Shown: positions 42,952 to 52,217 of the stretch, in pieces | Numbering within the stretch: the first letter of the stretch is position 1 | Layout of the letters: each line of letters begins with the position of its first letter | IMG/VR virus record: IMGVR_UViG_3300050016_000047 | Location: 32,443-96,442 of that record | Source of the DNA: a virus | Length of the DNA: 64,000 nucleotides | Reading direction: 5' to 3' (one strand) | The notes under the pieces: model-generated | What the model was told of the DNA's origin: nothing | What the model saw: only the letters and a program-made list of their open reading frames with translations | Databases searched by the model: none | Made by a program: the position numbers and the translations under genes

Positions 42952-43359
42952 ATGAAAAAAATAGAAGCTTTACTAGATGCGATTGGGCGGCTCAACGGAT
43001 GCATGGACCCAGAATCGGATTCGTATAGATTACGGAATCCGTTAATGTTAACTAGCTTTGCTAAAATAGGCAAACATGAGTGTGACGAACAAGGTCGCAG
43101 AATATTCAGTAGCTTTCTTAATGGCTATAAGTCTGCTACGTATGACTTAAACTTAAAGATTACTGGCAAGTCTAGAGCGGGAATAATCCCCACTGATACC
43201 GTAGAAAACTTACTTAGAGTATATGGGTTAAAGTCTACTGTTGCTGCGGATAATGTGGTTTCTTTCGTTAGACGCGCTTTAAGAGACCCCGACTTCTGCA
43301 AACAAACTCCACTGTCTTACTTTATAGAAGACGAGGAAACAAATGAAAAAGTGTACTAG
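42952..43359 (+). CDS. 135-residue hypothetical protein
   Basis: Helical protein of unknown family (MKKIEALLDAIGRLNGCMDPESDSYRLRNPLML...). The ribosome site AAGGACATGAA is good. Its 3' end overlaps the start of an HNH gene by 17 bases, suggesting the HNH gene was inserted here and created the present C-terminus. Confidence 0.45.
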   Translation: MKKIEALLDAIGRLNGCMDPESDSYRLRNPLMLTSFAKIGKHECDEQGRRIFSSFLNGYKSATYDLNLKITGKSRAGIIPTDTVENLLRVYGLKSTVAADNVVSFVRRALRDPDFCKQTPLSYFIEDEETNEKVY

Positions 43360-43900
43360 ATGTGGTCTTTTAAAAAATAGAGAAGACTTTTATAAGTTTA
43401 AAAAAAGTCTAGACGGTTTAAAGTGGGCGTGTAAGAAATGTGTATTGGAACAGAATCAGGTTCCCAAAGATTTTATTCTAGTATCTGAGAAAATTTGTCG
43501 TAAATGCGGCAAAATTAAACCCTCATCTTTTTTTGCGAAAAGTTCGGTAGAGGCTGATAGACTACAAAAATGGTGCAAACTTTGTAGAAAAGAACATTAT
43601 GATACTAACGCCCGAAAAGTTTTTTTCAACCACGTCGAAAGAATGTATGGATTGACTAAAGAACAGTATATAAAAATGGTTGCTGACCAAAAAGAATGTT
43701 GCGCTATTTGTGGTTTACAAACAAAACTTCATGTTGACCACGACCATAATACGGGTAAAGTTCGTGAACTTCTTTGTAGTGCTTGTAATACCTCCTTGGG
43801 AAGCGTAAAAGACAACTCAGAGATTTTAAAATCTATGATTGAATATTTGAAAAAACATAAGTCTGACACCGCGTTTGTTGCGGGCGTAGGAGAAAACTAA
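43343..43900 (+). CDS. HNH endonuclease (endonuclease VII type)
   Basis: 185 residues with two knuckles (CTRC, CKKC), a second pair (CRKC, CKLC) and the core CAICGLQTKLHVDHDHNTGKVRELLCSACN. Free-standing homing endonuclease. Overlaps both neighbours (17 bases and one base), which makes the insertion nearly scarless. Confidence 0.9.
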   Translation: MKKCTRCGLLKNREDFYKFKKSLDGLKWACKKCVLEQNQVPKDFILVSEKICRKCGKIKPSSFFAKSSVEADRLQKWCKLCRKEHYDTNARKVFFNHVERMYGLTKEQYIKMVADQKECCAICGLQTKLHVDHDHNTGKVRELLCSACNTSLGSVKDNSEILKSMIEYLKKHKSDTAFVAGVGEN

Positions 43901-45627
43901 TGGCCGAACTAGACCCCGCTGTTCTAAGCACCGCCGATGGCGGTTCGAATATTCAGTCTCCAACTCCAACTGGGGACCAACCAACTACGCCTTCTCCTAA
44001 CGGAAACGTGCAGCAAGACCCTATGCAGGTGACTCCGCAAACCCTGCCTACTAATACTCAGGGGTCTTCAACTCAAGCAATCCCATCGCACATAGCTAGA
44101 GCCGCCGGGATTGGTAAAATCGCGCAGTTCCTATTGGGCAACCAAACAGTAATGGACCCTAAAACTGGAGAAGAATCGACCGTTCCCAATAAGCCGGGAG
44201 ATTTATTCCGACATATCTTAGCTGGAGCAATTCTGGGGGGTGTGTCTGGTGCGGGCACAGAGAATGGATTTAAAGGCGCAAACGCCGGTTCTGCCGCAGT
44301 ACGACAAAACGATCAGCAACAACAAGAACGAATGGACCAGCGTTCGCAGCAAATCCAAGAAAATAACTATAAAAATCAGCAACTTGATTTGCAGAAACGC
44401 CAAGCGACTCGTGAAGACCAAGCCGAATCACAAAGACAGCAAGAATTTAAAGCTACTACCGAACACTGGAATGTAGAAAATATTCGTGCGGACGCTGATT
44501 TTAACATTCGTAGCCAAGACCACGTTGACGCGGTAAACCAGCAAAACCAAGAAATGTCTAAGTGGATCGCCGAAGCTGGCGGGGTTATGGCCCCTGTTAA
44601 AAATAATGACACGATGGGCAATGGTAAAGACCTTTCCAGTGCATATGTTGGCGACCCCGGTTCTTTAAACGCTCCGGCAAATAACGCACGAATGCTTATA
44701 ACTCATGTAGACACTACCGGACTAACTAACGATCCAACTAAGGGTTGGATTGACGAAAAAGGTAATCACGTTAATCTAGAAGACCGTACTACGCACACTT
44801 TATACTACGTTCCACAAACTTCGGCTAAGACTCCAATTCAACTAACTGGCTCACAGCTAATGAAGAACTTTCCAGATGTGTATGGAAATACTTTAGATAA
44901 AGACCATAACTATACAGTTAGTTTTAATGACCTTACTTCTCTCGGCCAAAAACAAGCCGAATCTCGCAGAACTTTTGATACGGAAGTTATGAAAGAAAAA
45001 TCAGACGCCTTGAGAACAGCGTATGAACAAGCTACTCTAGAAAGTACTAACGCTCGGGATCAAATAAAAGACTTAACTACTTCTGGGGTAGAATCTACCG
45101 ACCCCAGAGTTGTAGAACTTCAAGGTAAACTAAAAAACTCTGAAGACGACATGCGTACTATCACTCAGCAAATGAATCCTTATTTGCGTCCTAAAGGTTC
45201 GCCCGCTCCCGCCGGAAGTCCCACTGGTACACAACCTACCGTACCGGGTGCTCCTGAAAAAGACCCCGATTTCGGAGACCTTCCCGAAGCTGGAAGTACA
45301 AAGAAACCAAGCGGAGTTGGAAAATTCATAAAAAACGTATTAGATAAAAGTGATGCGGTTACTTCCGAAACAAACGAACCCGGAAGCGCGATACCAACTG
45401 GTGTAGCTGAAATTCCCGCTAGTGTAGCTCGCCGAAACGCCAAAGTCAGAGGAATGGCCCCACAAGCATATAAAGACGAACTTGCCAAACACGGTATATC
45501 TATAGTTAAAGATTCAGCCGTAGCCAGCATTCCGCCCGGAGCCATAACTGCAACTAATCCGCAAAGCAAAGAGAAATCGTTTTCTACAGACGGTGGAAAA
45601 ACATGGACGGTAGTAGGAGCTAAATAA
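43900..45627 (+). CDS. internal virion-like protein, medium
   Basis: 575 residues, Gln/Asn/Thr-rich with a long charged coiled-coil centre (DQQQQERMDQRSQQIQENNYKNQQLDLQKRQATREDQ near residues 143-185). Disordered Pro-rich stretches occur at both ends. It has no enzyme motif. Size, composition and neighbours fit a podovirus ejection (internal core) protein. Confidence 0.5.
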   Translation: MAELDPAVLSTADGGSNIQSPTPTGDQPTTPSPNGNVQQDPMQVTPQTLPTNTQGSSTQAIPSHIARAAGIGKIAQFLLGNQTVMDPKTGEESTVPNKPGDLFRHILAGAILGGVSGAGTENGFKGANAGSAAVRQNDQQQQERMDQRSQQIQENNYKNQQLDLQKRQATREDQAESQRQQEFKATTEHWNVENIRADADFNIRSQDHVDAVNQQNQEMSKWIAEAGGVMAPVKNNDTMGNGKDLSSAYVGDPGSLNAPANNARMLITHVDTTGLTNDPTKGWIDEKGNHVNLEDRTTHTLYYVPQTSAKTPIQLTGSQLMKNFPDVYGNTLDKDHNYTVSFNDLTSLGQKQAESRRTFDTEVMKEKSDALRTAYEQATLESTNARDQIKDLTTSGVESTDPRVVELQGKLKNSEDDMRTITQQMNPYLRPKGSPAPAGSPTGTQPTVPGAPEKDPDFGDLPEAGSTKKPSGVGKFIKNVLDKSDAVTSETNEPGSAIPTGVAEIPASVARRNAKVRGMAPQAYKDELAKHGISIVKDSAVASIPPGAITATNPQSKEKSFSTDGGKTWTVVGAK

Positions 45628-45630
45628 TAA

Positions 45631-48600
45631 ATGGCTGACCAAACCATATCGCCTCCAGCGGGATTTGTGCTTGATTCTCCAACCGCGACGGCTGCTGCGT
45701 CAGCACCTAGTATAACTCCGCCTACAGGGTTTGTTTTAGACAAGCCTACATCTACTATAAAACCGCCTTCTGGATTCACGCTTGACAGTCCGCAAAGCGG
45801 ACAACCAAATGTCGGCGCGCCGACACAACAAACTGACCCAGAAGCCGGTAAAGCGTGGTACGAGAAAGCATGGGATTGGGCCAACGCTCCTACGGTGAAT
45901 TTTAACAGTTCTAACCAAGGTGGGTTTACCGGCGGGGCAGAAGACGTTGCTAGCGGCCTTACAAGCCCTTTAAGCATAGGATTGACTGTAGGCACCCTAG
46001 GCGGCGGTGCGTTGCTTAAAACGCTCGGTATCGCCGCAGAAGAGCTTCCCTTGGCCGTCCGTGGACTTAAGGCACTCACTGATGCCGGGTTTACAGGTCA
46101 GGCCGCCTACCAAGCCATTCGAGAGAGTCCCAGTGTCCTAGACGCCCTTAAAGACGGCGATTACTCTACAGCCGAACGTCTAGCCACACACGTACTCGCC
46201 GGTGCTACTTTTGCCGAACTTGGCAGACACCAGTTGGCCGGGGATAGCGGCACGCTTGGAGAAGTTACCGGAAAAGTACTCGGTAAGGACGCCGGAGACT
46301 ACGTTAAGAACTTTGCCACTAAAATAGGTGCCAAAGTCGCGCCTACTTTTGAAAACATGCTTCTGAGAACGAAGTATGGTAAGTACCAAGGTGACGTGGC
46401 TACCTACCATAAGATTGCGTCTGACTTAGGCGAAGCTTGGCATAAACAATTTAAAACCCTATCTCCACAAGACCGCGAAGCTACCATGTATCATATGGAA
46501 GCCGGTGGAGACGACTCGCCAGAAACTAAAGCTAAACTTACGGACAGATACAACTACATAGCTGATTCTGCCGGTCGGCCAGAAGATAAAATCCCGGTTG
46601 ACGAAACTCCACAAAGAATCCTCGCTCAGCGCGGACTAGATTACAAGGGCGAACTCACTCCGGGTTCTGGCGTACACATGTTTGAAGACCCGCGTTTCCC
46701 CGGCAAGACCGTAGCTTTAAAACAAGAAGACTTTACCCCCGATAACGTCAAGACCGCGATTCAACAAAAACTCCGTGATTTTAAAATTCCTGAAACTCAG
46801 GTTGAGACTTCGGGCGTACTGGACAAAGACATTCAGCATTATAACGACATAACGGCGGAACAACACATCAAAGACGAATATACTCCCAAAGAAATAGACA
46901 ACTTAATGGGAGCGTACAAGAAAGCTATTTTGGCTACGCCGACAGATAATCCGGCGGTTTATGGATTGTCTAAACAGGCCAGAGATGTTTTTAACGAGTG
47001 GGGAGAGAAAGCAAAAGACAACAGCGTAATCACTAAAACAGTCCAAGACTATATTACGCACTTGTGGGGCAAAGACGCCGATAATCCGGCTGCTAATCTA
47101 TTAGCCCACGATGCTTCTGGTTTTCATACTAACGCTACCATGGCGAGAAACCGTATTTTTGACAACGCTTTCGAAGGTCAGATATATGGTAAGAAACTTG
47201 CTGTTACCGACCCCGTACCCATTGCAGCCAACTATATAAGTAAGATAGGCGAAGCTATCGCCGGACGCGATTTTAAAAAGAGTTTGTTTGGTGTTCGCGC
47301 GGCGGATGGGCGGCCTTTGCTTGCTCACTCAGGGGCGGGCGAACTCCTAGAAGATTCCGTAGATAAAGATGGAAAGGTTCTTCCTCCTTCTGTTATGGTT
47401 AATCCGCGAACTCTTAGAAATATCCGCGTTGCGGACGCGACTGTTCAAGGACTTAAAACCGCCGGAACTTTTGACAGCTTACTCGATGAAGGAAAACTAG
47501 TCAAGCTTCCTTTGAAAGAAGGTAAGCCGCAGAGTTATGCTTGGAGTACCCGCGACTACAGACAAAGTACTTCACCGGACCTAAGAGACTGGACACACGT
47601 TGCCACTGATTCTGGCGGCAAACCCGTGTTTGTAAAATCGGATATTATGGTTCATCCCGACGCTCACGATTACTTAGAAAAACTAATCGGTGAACAAAAA
47701 TCTTCTATTAAAAACATTCCTATTGTATCGAGTTTGTTAAAAGCAGGTGGAGAACTAAAACACCTCCAGCTTGCGTTGAGTCCTTTCCACATCGCCCAAG
47801 AAGGGCTTCGAGCAATAATGACGGGCGTGAGTCCGTGGGGAGTTGAAAAATACAGTTTGGACGACGGCAGTCCGCAAGCTAAAAATCTTCTCAATGGAAT
47901 AAGAGAAAGTCTAACAGTAGGAAAAGACCGTGCAAGCGTACAAGACTACCAAGAAGGTAACGTAGCTTCCGGCCAAAGTAAAATCATATCTAAGATTCCT
48001 TTGGTAAGAGATGTTCAGGCGTCTCTACAAAGTTTTCTTTTTGACAAGTATATCCCCGGACTGAAAGTACGAGCGTTCCATCATTTATTTGAAGACTACA
48101 ACAACTCTCTTTCTAATCCAGAAACTTTGGATAAACTTATTAAACAACGCCCAGATATGAAGGGGTATACTCAAGACCGCGCGGCTGCTAGACTGGCTGC
48201 TGAGGACGCGAATGAAAGATTTGGCGGTTTAAACTACAAACAGCTTGGACGTTCGGCTGGACTACAGGATTTCTTTAGACTGGGTGCGTTAGCTCCGGAC
48301 TGGCTAGAATCAGAAGCTCGCCAAGCCGTAAGAGCAATTAAAGGCGGTCCTCAAGGCAATATTGCCCGAATGGATATGGTTAAACTAACCGCCGGGTTGT
48401 GGGCGTCCAGTCGCGTGCTGAATTTACTAACTAGCGGGCAACCGCATCTTGAAGCTCCGTTTGGTGTAGCCCTAAAAGACAAAGACGGTAAAGAAAAAAT
48501 CTACTCAGTAAGAACTTTGCCTACGGATATTTTTCATATGGTTTCTGCTCCGGCGGATTTCTTACGTGGCCGCGTTAGCCCTCTAACTAAGATTGCTAGT

Positions 48601-49242
48601 ACCGTTTATAGCGGAAGAGACTACGCTGGCCGCCGACAGACTCCGTTCCAAACAGCCGTGGATATAGGTGAAGGGAGCCTTCCTATTCCGGTCCAGCAAA
48701 TCGCGCAGGTTGGCGGCGAACAAGGATTTAATACAACGGACCAAATTTACAAGTCTGCTGGCGGAACGGCTTCCGTGTATAAAACACAGGCTCAGCAAAC
48801 AGCCGCTCAGCTAGCTTCAGATCGTTCTGAAACAGGTCCAGTGGACCCCGCTCAGTTAGCAAAGCACCAAGCCAAACTAAATCTAGAAGACGATATACGC
48901 GCGGGACTCGCCACGGATACAACCGTTCACGACCTAGTTGAATCCGGCGACCTGTCTCCCACTGAAGGTGCAGATATTAAAAAGAATGAAGCATTAACAA
49001 AAGGCATGGACCCGGAAATGGCAAAGTTATACATTCGTGCCGACAAACTTCCAATGAAAGATTTCTTCACGGTTTGGGACCAAGCCACAGGAGATGAAAA
49101 AATCGCTTTGGCTAAATTAATGCACAAAAAAGCTCAAAGCTATGTAAAGAAAGCTGCAAAAGATTTTAGTCCTAAAGAAAAACTAAACGACCCGGTTTAC
49201 AGAAGAATTAAACGCGCCATACCGGAAATACAAACGTGGTAA
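45631..49242 (+). CDS. very large internal virion or polyvalent protein
   Basis: 1203 residues. The N-terminus holds three copies of a PPxGFxLD motif (near residues 9, 29 and 46), a short repeat I recall from very large phage internal proteins. An Ala/Gly-rich amphipathic region follows (residues 110-215), then long helical regions. No transglycosylase or protease motif is seen. Probably ejected with the DNA to build a conduit through the envelope. Confidence 0.55.
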   Translation: MADQTISPPAGFVLDSPTATAAASAPSITPPTGFVLDKPTSTIKPPSGFTLDSPQSGQPNVGAPTQQTDPEAGKAWYEKAWDWANAPTVNFNSSNQGGFTGGAEDVASGLTSPLSIGLTVGTLGGGALLKTLGIAAEELPLAVRGLKALTDAGFTGQAAYQAIRESPSVLDALKDGDYSTAERLATHVLAGATFAELGRHQLAGDSGTLGEVTGKVLGKDAGDYVKNFATKIGAKVAPTFENMLLRTKYGKYQGDVATYHKIASDLGEAWHKQFKTLSPQDREATMYHMEAGGDDSPETKAKLTDRYNYIADSAGRPEDKIPVDETPQRILAQRGLDYKGELTPGSGVHMFEDPRFPGKTVALKQEDFTPDNVKTAIQQKLRDFKIPETQVETSGVLDKDIQHYNDITAEQHIKDEYTPKEIDNLMGAYKKAILATPTDNPAVYGLSKQARDVFNEWGEKAKDNSVITKTVQDYITHLWGKDADNPAANLLAHDASGFHTNATMARNRIFDNAFEGQIYGKKLAVTDPVPIAANYISKIGEAIAGRDFKKSLFGVRAADGRPLLAHSGAGELLEDSVDKDGKVLPPSVMVNPRTLRNIRVADATVQGLKTAGTFDSLLDEGKLVKLPLKEGKPQSYAWSTRDYRQSTSPDLRDWTHVATDSGGKPVFVKSDIMVHPDAHDYLEKLIGEQKSSIKNIPIVSSLLKAGGELKHLQLALSPFHIAQEGLRAIMTGVSPWGVEKYSLDDGSPQAKNLLNGIRESLTVGKDRASVQDYQEGNVASGQSKIISKIPLVRDVQASLQSFLFDKYIPGLKVRAFHHLFEDYNNSLSNPETLDKLIKQRPDMKGYTQDRAAARLAAEDANERFGGLNYKQLGRSAGLQDFFRLGALAPDWLESEARQAVRAIKGGPQGNIARMDMVKLTAGLWASSRVLNLLTSGQPHLEAPFGVALKDKDGKEKIYSVRTLPTDIFHMVSAPADFLRGRVSPLTKIASTVYSGRDYAGRRQTPFQTAVDIGEGSLPIPVQQIAQVGGEQGFNTTDQIYKSAGGTASVYKTQAQQTAAQLASDRSETGPVDPAQLAKHQAKLNLEDDIRAGLATDTTVHDLVESGDLSPTEGADIKKNEALTKGMDPEMAKLYIRADKLPMKDFFTVWDQATGDEKIALAKLMHKKAQSYVKKAAKDFSPKEKLNDPVYRRIKRAIPEIQTW
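45788..45802 (+). repeat. dispersed hairpin, copy 10
   Basis: GTCCGCAAAGCGGAC with a 6-bp stem; coding (SPQSGQ frame). Confidence 0.75.
47422..47436 (+). repeat. dispersed hairpin, variant copy
   Basis: ATCCGCGTTGCGGAC inside the large virion gene, read as IRVAD. One outer mismatch; possibly chance. Confidence 0.45.
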
Positions 49243-49279
49243 GTTAAATGTTAAATCTAGAAGTCGAAGCAGGCTGTAG

Positions 49280-50320
49280 GTGCCCAAACCAACTCCCATA
49301 TATCTCGATGCCAGCATTCGTAGTGTTGAACTTGATGAATTTGAATACAGACTCAAAAATCACATTGTGGGACAAGACGATGCCATAACTGCGCTCGCGG
49401 ATATATACCAGATGTATAAAGCTAAAATGAACTCCCCCGGAAGACCTGTGGGGAGTTTTCTTTTTCTAGGTCCTACCGGCGTGGGTAAGACGGCGTTGTG
49501 CGAAGTCTTAGCTAAAATACTGTTCGGTACTGAGAAAGCCATAATAAAAGTTAATTGCGCGGAATTTCAACACAGCCATGAAATAGCCAAGATTATCGGT
49601 TCGCCGCCCGGATACTTAGGCCACAGAGAAACAGGTTCGTTCTTAAATGAGAAACGCCTAACTGAATACTGCACAAAAGACAATCCACTTAGTATACTTC
49701 TTTTTGACGAAATAGAGAAGTCCTCAGACGCTCTGTGGCAGCTATTACTAGGCATTTTGGACAAAGCTACTCTAACACTAGGCGACAACTCTAGAGTGGA
49801 TTTAAGCAACACAATGATATTTTTGACTTCGAATCTAGGAGGGAGGGATATTACGAAGTTGGCTGCGGATTCTGGACTAGGATTTCATACTTCGGATACT
49901 ACCCATGATGACCTTGAGAACGCCGCGCTGTCCGCAATGCGGATTAAGTTCTCACCAGAGTTTATAAACAGACTTGATAAAATAGTAGTGTTTAATTCTT
50001 TGGGTAAAACTCAGTTGCAACAAATTCTTGACATAGAACTAGAAAACATTCAGGAACGTCTACTAGAAAATGAATATACGAGATTCGCATTCAACCTAAC
50101 CCCAAGCACGAAGGAGTTTTTACTTAAAGAAGGCGTAGACATAAAATACGGAGCTAGACACCTTAAAAGAGCGATTCACCAACACATTGTGTATCCTCTT
50201 TCGAATTTAGTGTCTAGCGGCCAAGTACGAAGCGGCGACTCCGTACTTATAGACAGAATCGAAAACGAAACTAGATTTTGTTTATCTAAGAACGCTTTAA
50301 TTAAGGTTGCCAATCTTTAG
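49280..50320 (+). CDS. Clp/ClpB-type AAA+ ATPase (single ring domain)
   Basis: 346 residues from GTG. It has Walker A GPTGVGKT (64-71), pore loop GYLG (111-114), Walker B LLFDE (140-144), sensor-1 TSN, arginine finger region FINRLD and sensor-2 YGARHLKRAI. This is the second ATPase domain of ClpB/ClpC-type unfoldases without the N-domain and first ring. It threads proteins through its pore. It is the last rightward gene; a ClpP-like gene lies on the other strand at 57281, and they could cooperate. Confidence 0.9.
   Translation: MPKPTPIYLDASIRSVELDEFEYRLKNHIVGQDDAITALADIYQMYKAKMNSPGRPVGSFLFLGPTGVGKTALCEVLAKILFGTEKAIIKVNCAEFQHSHEIAKIIGSPPGYLGHRETGSFLNEKRLTEYCTKDNPLSILLFDEIEKSSDALWQLLLGILDKATLTLGDNSRVDLSNTMIFLTSNLGGRDITKLAADSGLGFHTSDTTHDDLENAALSAMRIKFSPEFINRLDKIVVFNSLGKTQLQQILDIELENIQERLLENEYTRFAFNLTPSTKEFLLKEGVDIKYGARHLKRAIHQHIVYPLSNLVSSGQVRSGDSVLIDRIENETRFCLSKNALIKVANL
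49930..49944 (+). repeat. dispersed hairpin, copy 11
   Basis: GTCCGCAATGCGGAT in the AAA+ gene, read as SAMRI. Confidence 0.55.
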
Positions 50321-50481
50321 TTAGCGGCGGCTTTTTCTGTGAAGGGGAAGACAGTTTTTCCACATTTCTGACAACATAACACATACTTAGGAGAAATATT
50401 ACCCGCCGGGATTGGGCCAACAGGTCGGTCAGTTAAATCCAAAGCAAAGAAGTTGTGTTCCGTATCAGTACAAGTTTTCAT
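50317..50481 (-). CDS. 54-residue zinc-ribbon-like protein
   Basis: MKTCTDTEHNFFALDL...YVLCCQKCGKTVFPF: a CxxxxxH pair and CCxxC near the end suggest one zinc site. The ribosome site AGAGGAGTATAAAA is very strong. Its 3' end overlaps the convergent AAA+ gene by 4 bases, so there is no room for a terminator between the two strands' genes. Confidence 0.6.
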   Translation of the reverse strand: MKTCTDTEHNFFALDLTDRPVGPIPAGNISPKYVLCCQKCGKTVFPFTEKAAAN

Positions 50482-50728
50482 TTTTATACTCCTCTATTAT
50501 AGTCCATTTTCTATCATCTGCGTATTGTAGCAAGAATTTCCAAATCTCACCGTTTTCATAAACTGGGTTATCGTCATAATTTGCCGTGAGCACAAGTTCA
50601 GCGGGTTTATCCCAACCTACAAAATCCTCATACTTACTTACATACCTCGTCTCTCTTCCGGGCGAGGTATTGTTGTCTCTACACCAGTCTAAGAACTCTT
50701 CATATGTTCCCGCGACTACAAGTTTCAA
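50465..50728 (-). CDS. 87-residue hypothetical protein
   Basis: I place the start at TTG 50728, which overlaps the Nudix stop as TTGA; a longer frame to 50782 lies inside the Nudix gene. KLVVAGTYEEFLDWCRDNNTSP...ELVLTANYDDNPVYENGEIWKF is an alpha/beta sequence that looks like small proteins of large lytic phages, but no function is known to me. Confidence 0.5.
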   Translation of the reverse strand: MKLVVAGTYEEFLDWCRDNNTSPGRETRYVSKYEDFVGWDKPAELVLTANYDDNPVYENGEIWKFLLQYADDRKWTIIEEYKNENLY

Positions 50729-51129
50729 AAACTTGCCTCTACAAATTTGGTTCCCTTTTGCAAAGCCAGTGGGATAAGCCACTTAAGATTTGGTACTGTT
50801 GTTTCCACTCTCAAAGTATCCACAAAATAATAATTTACTTCTTCGTCTGTGGTTGTTTTAACGTTTACAAATTTTGGTGAGAAAGCTCGATAAACAAACA
50901 CATTCGCATCGCTACCTTTAAGTTGTGCAAACCACTCCCACTCTCTGTGGGTTACTCCGGTTTCCTCTTCGAACTCTCGTATCATCGCGTTTAAAGGATA
51001 CTCTTCACCTTCAATATGACCGCCGACTCCGTTTAACTTACCGGCTTGCCACTGAGGTTTGTTCTTGCGAATCAATACTACATGCTGGTCGTTCTCACTA
51101 AACATGAAACCTACCACATACTCGGTCAC
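50725..51129 (-). CDS. Nudix hydrolase
   Basis: 134 residues with a complete Nudix box, GHIEGEEYPLNAMIREFEEETGV (G37, E43, R51-E52, E55-E56, G58). Such enzymes hydrolyse nucleoside diphosphate-X compounds such as oxidised dNTPs, NAD or mRNA caps; the substrate is not evident. A strong promoter (51196-51224) lies upstream within the preceding gene. It belongs to a cluster of nucleotide-handling genes. Confidence 0.9.
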   Translation of the reverse strand: MTEYVVGFMFSENDQHVVLIRKNKPQWQAGKLNGVGGHIEGEEYPLNAMIREFEEETGVTHREWEWFAQLKGSDANVFVYRAFSPKFVNVKTTTDEEVNYYFVDTLRVETTVPNLKWLIPLALQKGTKFVEASF

Positions 51130-51470
51130 AGCTTACCCTCCAGTTCGGCCTGCTTAGAATACATTAGAGCGTCTAGAAGTTCTTGATACAAGTCCAGTAT
51201 AACATCTCTGCCGTTATTTGTCAATAGGCGGGTGCCGTATTTCTTTTCGCCGAATTGTGCACGAGTTTCTATATCGTTTGCAATATCTTCATACACACCA
51301 GTAAAACCGGACAATCCTGTTTTAATACGAAGCGACCTAGTTATATCTAATAAATCCCTAAATAAATTAGTGTTATGTGTTTTTCCTAAAACTCCATATC
51401 TAACTTCGGTTGTTACGTCTTGCTGGTTCTGTCCGCTTTGCGGACTCTGCTGCTGTGCTGCCACGTCCAT
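51126..51470 (-). CDS. MazG-like / phage nucleotide-pool protein
   Basis: 114 residues; ATG 51470 has ribosome site ACGAGGAGCGAAAAA. The C-terminal helices FGEKKYGTRLLTNNGRDVILDLYQELLDALMYSKQAE have the acidic E-x2-D spacing of MazG-type all-alpha pyrophosphatases and recur in many phages. It may clear unwanted (d)NTPs. It overlaps the HNH gene upstream by 71 bases and the Nudix gene by 4 (ATGA). Confidence 0.55.
   Translation of the reverse strand: MDVAAQQQSPQSGQNQQDVTTEVRYGVLGKTHNTNLFRDLLDITRSLRIKTGLSGFTGVYEDIANDIETRAQFGEKKYGTRLLTNNGRDVILDLYQELLDALMYSKQAELEGKL
51196..51224 (-). promoter_or_regulatory. sigma-70-like promoter
   Basis: On the leftward strand: TTGACA (51224-51219), 17-base spacer, TATACT (51201-51196). 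It lies inside the MazG-like gene and would drive the Nudix gene and those after it. Confidence 0.75.
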
Positions 51471-51855
51471 TTTTTCGCTCCTCGTTTGTAATTTTGGGGT
51501 GTGATTCGGAACCAAAATGGTCTACATAATAATCAAAAGCTTTAAAAAATAAATCCTCTCTAGATTCTATAAAACCAACCATAGTATTACATCTTTTACA
51601 AAGTAAAGATCGAACTTCTCCACATTGGTGACAATGATCTAGATTGGCGGATAAAGCTTGTAAACCGTTTCTAAGCAGAGGGCCGGAACCACATATTCTA
51701 CATTTGTATTCTTGTTCTTCTAACATTCTGGTTAAGTCTTCTGGCTCTAATCCAAATCTGCGAAGTCTAGCGTTACTTTTGTGGTATTTGATAGCTTCTG
51801 CATTTCTTACACGATACAATTTATTTTTATCTAAAACGTGTTGTGGAGTTTTCAT
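51400..51855 (-). CDS. HNH endonuclease (endonuclease VII type)
   Basis: 151 residues. Core: CRICGSGPLLRNGLQALSANLDHCHQCGEVRSLLCKRCN, with the catalytic His-rich strand and two CxxC pairs. Its frame extends over the start of the MazG-like gene and reads through a hairpin repeat (AESAKRTEPARR), much like the C-terminus of the intron 2 endonuclease (SAKRTEPVE). Confidence 0.88.
   Translation of the reverse strand: MKTPQHVLDKNKLYRVRNAEAIKYHKSNARLRRFGLEPEDLTRMLEEQEYKCRICGSGPLLRNGLQALSANLDHCHQCGEVRSLLCKRCNTMVGFIESREDLFFKAFDYYVDHFGSESHPKITNEERKNGRGSTAAESAKRTEPARRNNRS
51431..51445 (-). repeat. dispersed hairpin, copy 12
   Basis: Leftward reading GTCCGCAAAGCGGAC, in the overlap of the HNH 3' end and the MazG-like 5' end. 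Confidence 0.75.
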
Positions 51856-52217
51856 CTAGAGTCTCGCCCTATTAACAACTCGTGCAATAAGCCACTAGCA
51901 TTAAATATGCACGCACAAAGAGCTTCTTCCAAATCCTGCGTTCTTGCAACTTTTTTATACCCTCTCATTATAAGCCATACGTCCATTAGATGCCGGTACA
52001 AAGATTTCATATATTCTCTTCTTGGAATACCTTTTGTCCAGTTATCACTTGGGCGCAAACTACCATCTTTCATATGACGGTGCTTGTGCATATATTCTGC
52101 GTATCTATGTGTAACTAGCGGAGATATAGCCCCTTCATAATCAAACTTAGTGCTATCTGTATCTCTAGTTGCACCCGTACTAAACTTTCGCAGATTTTCC
52201 CTGTCCCGAGTTGCCAC
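51852..52217 (-). CDS. dATP/dGTP diphosphohydrolase-like protein
   Basis: 121 residues. [59 protein letters not shown] matches the dATP/dGTP diphosphohydrolase N-terminal family of phage proteins as I remember it (conserved RYAEYMHKH, DNWxKGIP, MKSxxRH). It would remove particular dNTPs, either balancing the pool or making a modified genome. GTG 52217 has the perfect ribosome site GGAGGTACGAA. It overlaps recA by 38 bases. Confidence 0.8.
   Translation of the reverse strand: MATRDRENLRKFSTGATRDTDSTKFDYEGAISPLVTHRYAEYMHKHRHMKDGSLRPSDNWTKGIPRREYMKSLYRHLMDVWLIMRGYKKVARTQDLEEALCACIFNASGLLHELLIGRDSR

Noticed and set aside
45180-46079. Leftward open frame of 299 codons
   Set aside because: It is wholly antisense to two long virion genes; its Pro/Ala/Val/Ser composition is the usual shadow of a Gly/Thr-rich forward frame.
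43900-49242. Tape measure protein
   Set aside because: No long tape-like coiled coil with membrane segments; composition and order fit internal virion proteins of podoviruses better.
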